5,493 nt of DNA from Pseudomonadota bacterium (GTDB lineage: Bacteria > Pseudomonadota > Alphaproteobacteria > Acetobacterales > Acetobacteraceae), in assembly GCA_021808185.1 (NCBI GenBank), contig JAKBCB010000280.1:1-5493 (forward strand), read 5' to 3'. Under the pieces are notes generated by a model that saw only the letters and a list, made by a program, of their open reading frames with translations, did not search any database and was not told the origin of the DNA. Shown in pieces: positions 1 to 5,444 of the stretch (position 1 is its first letter; every line of letters begins with the position of its first letter). A program made the position numbers and the translations under genes.

Positions 1-210
1 CGCGGGTGCCGCGCCGATGTCGCGCCCCTCCAGCACCACCCGCCCGGCGCTGGGGGCGAGGCTGCCGGCGATGACGTTGAACAGTGTGGTCTTGCCCGCC
101 CCGTTGGGGCCGATCAGCCCGGTGATCCGCCCCGCCGCGACCCGCAGGGACACGCGATCCACCGCGAGCGTGCCGCCGAACCCGCGCGAGACATCGATCA
201 GTTCCAGCAT
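1..210 (-). CDS. livG: LivG-type ABC transporter ATP-binding protein (N-terminal part, runs off left edge)
   Basis: This is the N-terminal 70 residues of a cytoplasmic ATPase subunit that powers a branched-chain amino acid/amide-type (HAAT) ABC importer. The translation opens MLELIDVSRGFGG and carries a complete Walker A motif, GPNGAGKTT, at residues 34-42, followed by LFNVIAGSLAPSAGRV. The GLIGPNGAGKTTLFNVI wording is typical of LivG; LivF usually has a GRNGAGKTT variant. The Q-loop, signature motif and Walker B lie outside the window. The ATG at 208-210 was chosen because it places the conserved first beta strand at the usual distance from Walker A; no strong Shine-Dalgarno precedes it. The gene is divergent from the 284-4779 block, which includes a matching class of substrate-binding protein, so the two probably serve one importer. 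The family call is firm; the subunit name is somewhat less so. Confidence 0.9.
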   Translation of the reverse strand, partial: MLELIDVSRGFGGTLAVDRVSLRVAAGRITGLIGPNGAGKTTLFNVIAGSLAPSAGRVVLEGRDIGAAPA

Positions 211-283
211 CGGCTCAGGTTTGCGGTTGCATGACGGATGACGGTATGCACGATCCGGCGAAACGCCAACAGGAGGCCGGACG
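211..283. promoter_or_regulatory. Divergent intergenic region with tandem 7-bp repeat and possible promoter
   Basis: These 73 bp separate the leftward livG start from the rightward DUF3830 gene, so they should hold the promoters and any operator for both. Seen directly: a perfect tandem repeat ATGACGG-ATGACGG at 231-244, flanked by GCAT (229-232) and ATGC (246-249). On the plus strand, TTGCGG (221-226) and TATGCA (245-250) are 18 bp apart, a passable sigma-70-like pair that would start transcription near 257. The repeat would lie between the two boxes, where a regulator could act on either direction. The promoter assignment is an inference from weak consensus matches. Confidence 0.35.
271..276 (+). 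promoter_or_regulatory. Strong Shine-Dalgarno that sets a TTG start
   Basis: A full AGGAGG lies 7 nt upstream of TTG 284-286. It decides the start of the DUF3830-like gene, because no ATG or GTG in that frame sits at a proper distance. Confidence 0.8.
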
Positions 284-757
284 TTGCGAACCATCCGACT
301 GCGCGAGGATCGTGCGGCCCTGTCGGTCACGGCCGGCCTCCTGGACGACCGCGCCCCCGCCAATGCCGCGTTCCTGTGGGATTTCCTTTCCGTTCCGCGC
401 CAAATCCCCGCCATCCACGCGATGTGGACTGGCCCCGAAATCTCCGCGCCGATCCCGGACGCCGACCTGAGCGCGGCGCAGCGCGCCGCCGGCCTGCCGC
501 TGGAACATGCGACGGTGATGCCGCAGCCCGGCGACATCGTGCTGACCTTCCTGGCCCCGCGTGTCTGGGGCGGCGGCCCCGCGCCGGTGTTCGACATCGG
601 CATCTTCTACGGCCCCGGCGCGCGGCTGTTCTTCCCGATCGGCTGGCAGCCGGGCAGCATCGTTGCGCGCATCGCGGACGTGCCGGCGCTCGCCGCCGCC
701 TGCGCGCGCATCCGCCAGTCCGGCGCCTGCACCCTGCTGTTCGAGCGCGCGGAATGA
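284..757 (+). CDS. DUF3830-like protein (cyclophilin-like fold), function unknown
   Basis: This 157-residue protein resembles the DUF3830 family, placed in the cyclophilin-like superfamily; no enzymatic activity is established that I know of. Supporting features are the N-terminal strand followed by LLDDRAPANAAFLWDFL (residues 19-35), the IHAMWTGPEI segment (44-53), the turn PQPGDIVL (80-87), and a glycine-rich stretch ending FDIGIFYGPGARLFFPIGW (103-121). There is no signal peptide or membrane segment, so it is probably cytoplasmic and about full length. The start is TTG with AGGAGG 7 nt upstream. It is the first gene of the rightward block, with 31 nt to the next gene. It contains no lysine at all, with arginine carrying the positive charge. 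The family call rests on remembered family features and was not tested by profile search. Confidence 0.75.
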   Translation: MRTIRLREDRAALSVTAGLLDDRAPANAAFLWDFLSVPRQIPAIHAMWTGPEISAPIPDADLSAAQRAAGLPLEHATVMPQPGDIVLTFLAPRVWGGGPAPVFDIGIFYGPGARLFFPIGWQPGSIVARIADVPALAAACARIRQSGACTLLFERAE

Positions 758-788
758 TCCGGCGGCGGGAAGGCGGCGCCACCGAACC

Positions 789-1139
789 ATGAGCGCGGCG
801 GACGATTTCTTCGATCTGTATGACCTGCGCGTGGATGTCGTGGTGCCCGAAGGCGCCCGCGTGCTGTGCGGCGCCAGACCCGGCGACCACTTCGAACTGC
901 GCGGCGAGATGCTGCACCTGCCGCCGGGCCAGGGCTTCTCGATCTACTCCCTCGCCACGGTGCTGCCGCTGCTCGCCGCCAAGCAGCGCGCGACGCATCC
1001 GAACGACTGGATGACCACCGACACCGATATCGCCTGCCCGGACCCGAATTGCCCGACGCGGCTACGCATCTCCCGTCTTGGCCTGCGCCGCTTCCGCCAT
1101 GGCGAAACCACCGCCGTTCGACGCCCCGAGGCGCCATGA
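789..1139 (+). CDS. TIGR04076-like small protein, function unknown
   Basis: This 116-residue protein resembles the uncharacterised TIGR04076 family. The expected order is visible: an N-terminal strand DLRVDVVVPEG, a Cys-Gly then PGDHFELRG (C27, residues 31-39), a middle FSIYSLATVLPLLAA helix (50-64), and the hallmark IACPDPNCPTRLRISRL near the C-terminus (81-97; C83 and C88). The three cysteines might bind a metal or be redox-active, but this is speculation. ATG 789 was chosen because an N-terminal methionine there gives the usual family length; the in-frame upstream extension overlaps the preceding gene. The ribosome site is poor: GGGAAGG at 767-773 is 15 nt away. Its TGA overlaps the ATG of the aldo/keto reductase (ATGA, 1136-1139), indicating translational coupling. 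Confidence 0.75.
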   Translation: MSAADDFFDLYDLRVDVVVPEGARVLCGARPGDHFELRGEMLHLPPGQGFSIYSLATVLPLLAAKQRATHPNDWMTTDTDIACPDPNCPTRLRISRLGLRRFRHGETTAVRRPEAP

Positions 1140-2173
1140 CCGTCGAGACCATTGAACTGCGTCCCGGCTACCGAATCGCCCGGCTCATCAAGGGCGGCTG
1201 GCAACTGGCCGGCGGGCACGGGCCGGTCGAGACATCGACGGCGCTGGCCGACATGGCCGCCTATGTCGATGCGGGCCTGACCACCTTCGACTGCGCCGAC
1301 ATCTATACCGGCGTCGAGGATCTGATCGGCGCATTCCGCCGCGCGCTGCCGGCGGAACAGAAGGCGCGCATCAAGGTCCACACCAAATTTGTCCCCGATC
1401 TGGAGATACTCGGCCGTATCACCCGCGCGCACGTCACCCGCATCATCGACCGCTCGCTGCAACGGCTGGGACAGGAGCGGCTGGATCTCGTGCAGTTCCA
1501 TTGGTGGGACTACGACATCATGAACGCCGTCCGCACCGCGCTGTGGCTGCGCGACTTGCAGGCGGCGGGAAAGATCGACCTGATCGGCGGCACGAATTTC
1601 GATGCCGCGCACACCGAGGCGATGATCGCGGCGGGCGTGCCCATCGCCTCCATGCAGGTGCAATACTCGCTGCTGGATGACCGCCCCGCGCGCGCGATGT
1701 CCGCGCTGTGCGCGCGGGGCGGCATGAAGCTGCTCTGCTACGGCACCGTCGCGGGCGGCTTTCTCAGCGAGCGGTGGCTCGGCCAGCCGGAACCTCACGA
1801 ACCGCTCGGCAACCGCTCGCTGACCAAATACAAGCTGATTATCGAGGATGCTGGCGGCTGGGACTGGTTCCAGGCGCTGCTGCGGGTGCTACAGCGCATC
1901 GGCGCCAGGCACGGCTGTTCCATCGGCACTGTCGCCAGCCGGTATGTGCTCGGTCTGCCGCATGTCGCGGCGGTGATCGTCGGTGTGCGATCGCGCGCGC
2001 ATCTGGCCGAGCATGTCGGCCTGTTCGGCTTCACTCTCGATGCCGAGGATAACAACGCTCTCGCCGAGATCCTGGCGCAGCGCCACGCGCTGGCGGGCGA
2101 CGTGTACACACTGGAACGCGACCGCGGCGGCCGGCACGGGCGCATCATGAAATACAATCTGGGCGATGCGTGA
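1136..2173 (+). CDS. Aldo/keto reductase
   Basis: This is a 345-residue cytoplasmic NAD(P)H-dependent oxidoreductase of the aldo/keto reductase superfamily (TIM barrel), expected to interconvert an aldehyde or ketone and an alcohol. The catalytic tetrad is complete: Asp52 and Tyr57 (TFDCADIY, 50-57), Lys84 (VHTKF) and His122 (VQFHWWD). Asn154 (GGTNF), Gln174 (MQVQYSLLD) and the C-terminal VIVGVRSRAHLAEHV (280-294) match cofactor-binding segments. An unusual tail, GDVYTLERDRGGRHGRIMKYNL (from 321), extends past the barrel and may cap the active site. The substrate is unknown. The ATG overlaps the upstream stop, with GAGG 4 nt before it. Neighbours suggest a carbonyl intermediate of the compound taken up by the importer. 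Reading the frame from further upstream would add sequence overlapping the previous gene and is not credible. Confidence 0.92.
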   Translation: MTVETIELRPGYRIARLIKGGWQLAGGHGPVETSTALADMAAYVDAGLTTFDCADIYTGVEDLIGAFRRALPAEQKARIKVHTKFVPDLEILGRITRAHVTRIIDRSLQRLGQERLDLVQFHWWDYDIMNAVRTALWLRDLQAAGKIDLIGGTNFDAAHTEAMIAAGVPIASMQVQYSLLDDRPARAMSALCARGGMKLLCYGTVAGGFLSERWLGQPEPHEPLGNRSLTKYKLIIEDAGGWDWFQALLRVLQRIGARHGCSIGTVASRYVLGLPHVAAVIVGVRSRAHLAEHVGLFGFTLDAEDNNALAEILAQRHALAGDVYTLERDRGGRHGRIMKYNLGDA

Positions 2174-2186
2174 AACGCGATCATCC

Positions 2187-2206
2187 CCCTTTCCTTGCGG
2201 GAGGGG
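2187..2206 (+). other. GC-rich hairpin in leader of the substrate-binding-protein gene
   Basis: CCCTTTCC (2187-2194), loop TTGC and GGGAGGGG (2199-2206) can form an 8-bp stem with two G-U wobbles. It lies in the 72-nt gap between the aldo/keto reductase stop and the substrate-binding-protein start. No U-tract follows, so it is not a standard intrinsic terminator. It resembles degenerate palindromic intergenic repeats common in high-GC alphaproteobacteria. Such hairpins can mark mRNA processing or stabilise a downstream cistron; that role is inferred here. Confidence 0.5.
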
Positions 2207-2245
2207 CTCGGTGCGCTTGAACAGATCCAACAGGGGGCCAACAAC

Positions 2246-3502
2246 ATGACAAAACACCTTCTCCTGGGCGCGGCGCTCTCCGCGCTGCTCGCCGCCCCGG
2301 CATTTGCCGAATGCAAAGTCACCATCGGCGTGGTGATGGAACTCACCGGCCCCGCCGGGCCATACGGTCAGGCTGGCGCGAAGTCGGTGGAGATGGCATT
2401 CCGCGACATCAACCAGGCCGGCGGCGTGCTCGGCTGCGCGCTTGTCGCGGACACGCGGGATTCGCAGAGCCAGGGCACGGTGGCCGTCGATGCCGCCAAA
2501 CAGCTCGTGGAGATCGGCCATGTGCCCGCCGTCATCGGCGGCATCATCTCCTCGGTCTCCATCCCGATCCTCACCGCCGTGACCGCGCCGGCCAGGGTCG
2601 TGCAGGTGTCCCCCGCCTCGTCCTCGCCGACGCTCACGGCGCTGGGGCGCGAGGGCAAGACAAACGGCATCTTCTTCCGCACCATCACCTCGGACGCGCT
2701 GCAAGGGGTTGCCGCCGCGAAATACGCGCTCGATCTCGGGCTGAAGAAACTCGCCGTCATCCACGTCAACAACGATTTCGGCGTGAACATGACGAAGGAG
2801 TTCTCGGCCGCGTACAAGGCGCTCGGCGGCACCATCACCTCCGACACGCCGTACAACGAGAAGGCCGCGAACTACGACGCCGAAGTGACCTCGGCACTGT
2901 CCGGCGATCCGGACGGGCTGTATCTCATCAGCTATCCGGTCGATGGCGCCACCATCGCGCGCGCCTGGATCTCGAAGGGCGGGCCGCGCAAGTTCCTGCT
3001 CAATGACGGCATGAACAGCGGCGATTTCATCTCCGCCGTCGGCGCGAAGTATCTCAACGAGGCGTACGGCACCTCCTCCGGCACCGAGGACAGCAAGAGC
3101 ACGGCGTATTTCAACGCCAGCTACAAGGCGTTCTCGAACCTCGATCCCGGCTCGCCGGCTGCGGTGCAGGCGTACGACGCGGGCGCGCTGGTGGGCCTCG
3201 CGGTGGCCGCCGGCGGGGCCGCGACGAGTGCCGCGATCCGCGACGGCATTTACAAAGTCACCGATCCGAACGGCACCGTTGTCACCGCCGGGCCGGAGGG
3301 GTTCAAGCAGGCGCTGGCACTCATCAAGGAAGGCAAGCCGATCCGCTACGTCGGCGTGATCGGCCCGATCAGCTTCGACAAGTTCGGCGACATCACCGGC
3401 CCGTTCCGCGAATGGCAGATCGCGGACGGCAAGGTCGTCACCAAGGGCCAGCTTTCCACCGCCGACGTGGACAAGATCCGCGCCCAGATCGCCGTGAAGT
3501 GA
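2246..3502 (+). CDS. ABC transporter periplasmic substrate-binding protein (Peripla_BP_6, LivK-like)
   Basis: This 418-residue protein captures a small solute, probably an amino acid, amide or similar compound, in the periplasm and delivers it to a LIV-type ABC permease. A signal peptide is clear: a basic start MTKH, a hydrophobic core, and AFA followed by EC, giving cleavage after Ala21. Cys23 lacks a proper lipobox (FAEC), so the protein is soluble rather than a lipoprotein. Family marks are KVTIGVVMELTGPAGPYG (24-41), DINQAGGVLG (54-63) and the ligand-loop wording SPASSSPTL (122-130). Cys23 and Cys64 could form a disulfide. ATG 2246 is preceded by AGGGGG at 2232-2237 (8-nt spacing); an in-frame TTG at 2195 would spoil the signal peptide. 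It has about 25 lysines, unlike its lysine-poor neighbours. Its stop overlaps the next gene's GTG. The exact ligand cannot be inferred. Confidence 0.92.
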   Translation: MTKHLLLGAALSALLAAPAFAECKVTIGVVMELTGPAGPYGQAGAKSVEMAFRDINQAGGVLGCALVADTRDSQSQGTVAVDAAKQLVEIGHVPAVIGGIISSVSIPILTAVTAPARVVQVSPASSSPTLTALGREGKTNGIFFRTITSDALQGVAAAKYALDLGLKKLAVIHVNNDFGVNMTKEFSAAYKALGGTITSDTPYNEKAANYDAEVTSALSGDPDGLYLISYPVDGATIARAWISKGGPRKFLLNDGMNSGDFISAVGAKYLNEAYGTSSGTEDSKSTAYFNASYKAFSNLDPGSPAAVQAYDAGALVGLAVAAGGAATSAAIRDGIYKVTDPNGTVVTAGPEGFKQALALIKEGKPIRYVGVIGPISFDKFGDITGPFREWQIADGKVVTKGQLSTADVDKIRAQIAVK

Positions 3503-4779
3503 TTTTCTGGGAGGCAACGGCCGCCCCCCTCCCGCCCGCGCCGCCGCTGGCGGGTGAGGGGGCGTGCGATGTCGCCATTATCGGCGCGGGCATCCTCGGC
3601 CTCTCGACGGCGCTGGCGCTGGCCGGGTCCGGGGTGCGCGTGACGGTGCTGGAGGCGGCGACGGTCGGCGCGGGCGCGTCCGGGCGCAACGGCGGGCTGG
3701 TGGTGCCGAGCCTGCCCCGCATCGGCCCCGACGACGTGCGGGCCAGGTTGGGCGGGGCGCGGGCGGCGCGGCTGCTCGCGCTGCTGGCTGGCGGGGCGGA
3801 CGACCTGTTCGCGCTGATCCGTCGCCACGGCATCGCGTGCGATGCTGTGCGATCCGGCTGGCTCAACCCGGCGCACGCGGCGGTGCTGGCGCCGCGCGTG
3901 CAAGCACGGGTGGCGGCGTGGCAGGCGGCGGGCGCCCGCTGCGTCTGGCTCGACGCGGCGGAGGCCCGGGCGCGGCTCGGCAGCACGCAATTCCATGGCG
4001 CGCTGTTCGACCCCTCGGGCGGGCATCTCGATCCGCTCGCCTACACGCGCGGCCTCGCCCGCGCCGCCGTGGCCGCTGGCGCGGTGCTGCACGAGGCCTC
4101 GCCCGTGCTCGGCGCGCAACGCAACGATGGCCTCTGGCGGCTGCGCACGGCGCGGGGGACGCTGGCGGCGTCCGCCGTGCTGCAATGCACCAACACCACG
4201 CCGCCGGGCGTGCCTGGGCCGGTCGGTGGGGCGCTGGCGGAAGCGAGCGTGCCGCTGATCGTCTATCAGCTCGCCACCGATGTCGCCCCGGCGAGCGTGC
4301 GCGCGGCGGTGCTGCCGGGCAACGAGGCGTTTTCCGACACCCGCAACAACCTGCTCGCCTGCCGCTGGACGGCATCCGGCCGCCTTGTCACCGGCGGCAT
4401 GGCGGCGCTGCACACGGGCGCGATGGACCGCTTGCCGCGAAAGCTCGCGCGCCGGCTGGAGCAGGTGTTTCCCGCGCTGGCGCCGGTCCGCTTCACCCAT
4501 GTCTGGCGCGGCCGCGCGGCGCTGACCGGGGATTTCCTGCCGCGCGTCATTGCCCCGGCACCCGGCTGGCTCGCGGTGACGGCGTGCAATGGGCGGGGGC
4601 TCGTGATGAACACCATGCTCGGCCCCGAACTCGCGGCCTATCTGCGCACGGGCGACGCGGCGGCCCTGCCGCTGCCGATCACCGGGCCACGGCCGATCCG
4701 TGCCCGCGCGCTCGCGCGCTTCGTGCCGCAACTGCTGCTGCCGCTCGGCGACTGGCAGGACCGGCGGATCGCCGGCTGA
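3499..4779 (+). CDS. FAD-dependent oxidoreductase, DAO family
   Basis: This 426-residue flavoenzyme is of the D-amino-acid-oxidase/glycine-oxidase superfamily, whose members oxidise C-N bonds of amino acids and amines, giving imine and then carbonyl products. FAD-binding marks are all present: GAGILG (29-34) in DVAIIGAGILGLSTALALA, the acidic end of strand two at Glu52 (VTVLEA), GASGRNGG (59-66), and the C-terminal NGRGLVMNTMLGPELAAYL (from 364). The overall wording is closest to gamma-glutamylputrescine-oxidase-like (PuuB/OrdL) proteins. The start is GTG 3499, overlapping the preceding TGA, which gives the family-typical opening with FWEAT; no good Shine-Dalgarno is visible, so coupling is likely. 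Residues 9-22 are a Pro-rich linker encoded by a large palindrome. Only one lysine occurs in the whole protein. No signal peptide is seen. The substrate remains unknown. Confidence 0.9.
   Translation: MIFWEATAAPLPPAPPLAGEGACDVAIIGAGILGLSTALALAGSGVRVTVLEAATVGAGASGRNGGLVVPSLPRIGPDDVRARLGGARAARLLALLAGGADDLFALIRRHGIACDAVRSGWLNPAHAAVLAPRVQARVAAWQAAGARCVWLDAAEARARLGSTQFHGALFDPSGGHLDPLAYTRGLARAAVAAGAVLHEASPVLGAQRNDGLWRLRTARGTLAASAVLQCTNTTPPGVPGPVGGALAEASVPLIVYQLATDVAPASVRAAVLPGNEAFSDTRNNLLACRWTASGRLVTGGMAALHTGAMDRLPRKLARRLEQVFPALAPVRFTHVWRGRAALTGDFLPRVIAPAPGWLAVTACNGRGLVMNTMLGPELAAYLRTGDAAALPLPITGPRPIRARALARFVPQLLLPLGDWQDRRIAG
3522..3564. repeat. REP-like GC-rich palindrome inside the oxidoreductase N-terminus
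   Basis: The left arm (3522-3536) and right arm (3549-3564) are imperfect inverted repeats around a 12-nt loop. Six pairs (3531-3536 with 3549-3554), then a two-base bulge, then six pairs (3525-3530 with 3557-3562), then a C-G/G-C closure can form. The arms, with a CCCGCC core and a GGCGGGTGAGGGGG mirror, look like the palindromic repeats found between genes in many high-GC alphaproteobacteria. Here it lies 20 nt after the substrate-binding-protein stop and is translated in frame as a Pro/Ala/Gly linker. Confidence 0.6.
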
Positions 4780-4785
4780 CCCGGC
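4771..4785. other. Small perfect hairpin over the convergent gene ends
   Basis: GCCGG (4771-4775), a 5-nt loop and CCGGC (4781-4785) form a perfect 5-bp inverted repeat. It spans the oxidoreductase stop and touches the stop of the converging gene. No T-tract follows on either strand, so efficient intrinsic termination is doubtful. The converging genes are only 5 nt apart. Confidence 0.3.
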
Positions 4786-5279
4786 TACTCCTCGTCGGTC
4801 AGCGTCGGGAGCAGACCGAGGCTTTTCAGCAGGTCGAGCTTGAACGTGGTCTGGTTCGTTCCCACGCAGGCGGCGCAGGAGGACGAGAGGGTGGAGACCA
4901 GCTCGAACCAGGGCAAGCCCGTCTCGTGCTCGCCGCCCCCGGCGTCGTAGGCCGACGCGTCGGGCGAGAGCGCGCGCAGCGCCGTGCCGAACAGCGCGTT
5001 CTCATCGCGATCGCGCAGCGTGTCCGCGCTCGCCATGGCCACCTTGTCGGTCAGCGCCGCGCCGGGGTCGATGCCTGGGGCCACCGCGATGCCGAGCACG
5101 ACCTCGCTCCCCAGGGTCAGCGCGACGGCGAAGGCGGGGGAGAATGCAAGCGTCGGGTCGCTCTCGGCCGGCCGCCAAGAGATCGCGCGGGCCGGGGTGG
5201 CGGCGAGGGCGAGGGCCAGCAGGCCGGCCCCGAGCACCCGTGCCGCCGCGCGCGCGAGCGGCGCGTTGACCATCTCCAT
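4785..5279 (-). CDS. Small secreted protein of unknown function with CxxC
   Basis: I do not recognise this 164-residue protein. It starts with a clear Sec-type signal: basic residues, a hydrophobic core GAGLLALALAATP, and ARA, predicting cleavage after Ala32 before ISWRP. The mature part is about 132 residues and acidic, with an Ala/Gly-rich stretch SPAFAVALTLGSEVVLGIAVAP, then DKVAMASADTLRDRDENALFG. Near the C-terminus is SSSCAACVG (C135, C138), the only two cysteines, followed by a leucine-rich tail ending DEE. The CxxC could be a disulfide or metal site. ATG 5277-5279 is preferred because GGAG lies 5 nt upstream (5285-5288); ATG 5271-5273 is an alternative. It converges on the oxidoreductase and is unlikely to belong to that operon. 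Signal peptide and ribosome site make it more credible than the overlapping opposite-strand frame. Confidence 0.7.
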   Translation of the reverse strand: MEMVNAPLARAAARVLGAGLLALALAATPARAISWRPAESDPTLAFSPAFAVALTLGSEVVLGIAVAPGIDPGAALTDKVAMASADTLRDRDENALFGTALRALSPDASAYDAGGGEHETGLPWFELVSTLSSSCAACVGTNQTTFKLDLLKSLGLLPTLTDEE

Positions 5280-5444
5280 TTCCGCTCCGCCACGCTTGCT
5301 GCTTCGGCACGCTCATACCGGCCCGCCGCCCGGCGCGCAAACGTATGCCGTGGCCGTGCGCCCGGCCCTTGCCCGGCGCGCGGGTTCCGTGCGACTGCGG
5401 TGGTAGCTGGCCGTTCCAAGTGCCGCGCGACAAGGGAGAAAGCG
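5280..5444. promoter_or_regulatory. Divergent intergenic region
   Basis: This 165-bp region separates the leftward secreted-protein gene from the rightward gene beginning at 5445, so it must contain the start signals for both unless they belong to longer transcripts. I see ribosome sites at both ends, GGAG on the minus strand (5285-5288) and AGGGAG on the plus strand (5433-5438). I see no convincing -35/-10 pair, operator palindrome or RNA gene. It is GC-rich throughout. Confidence 0.4.

Noticed and set aside
866..1135. N-terminal extension of the aldo/keto reductase
   Set aside because: It would overlap most of the TIGR04076-like gene and adds Arg/Pro-rich sequence foreign to the family. 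The ATG at 1136 in an ATGA overlap gives a normal length.
944..1798. A 284-codon open frame on the minus strand
   Set aside because: It is antisense to the TIGR04076-like gene and the aldo/keto reductase, whose motifs are intact; its own translation shows no family features.
2187..2206. Intrinsic terminator after the aldo/keto reductase
   Set aside because: No T-run follows the stem and the downstream gene lacks a convincing promoter of its own, so a processing or stability role fits better.
2195..2223. TTGCGG-N17-TGAACA as a promoter for the substrate-binding-protein gene
   Set aside because: The -10 match is very poor and the -35-like hexamer is part of the hairpin loop and arm; not supported as a promoter.
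2195..2245. Upstream TTG start for the substrate-binding protein
   Set aside because: It would put 17 charged and polar residues before a well-formed signal peptide. ATG 2246 has its own AGGGGG at good spacing.
3412..3498. N-terminal extension of the FAD oxidoreductase
   Set aside because: The 29 added residues are Arg-rich, overlap the binding-protein 3' end and precede the family-typical FWEAT opening.
1889..3517. A 542-codon open frame on the minus strand
   Set aside because: It lies antisense to the aldo/keto reductase 3' end and the substrate-binding protein, both of which have clear family motifs. The translation is Arg/Gly/His-rich with no recognisable domain, as expected for a shadow frame in high-GC DNA.
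3346..4731. A 461-codon open frame on the minus strand
   Set aside because: It is antisense to the FAD oxidoreductase, low in complexity and Arg-rich, with no domain; it is a shadow of the real gene.
4984..5406. A 140-codon plus-strand open frame over the secreted-protein gene
   Set aside because: It has no good ribosome site and a Ser/Ala/Arg-rich low-complexity translation. The opposite strand has a signal peptide and a GGAG site.
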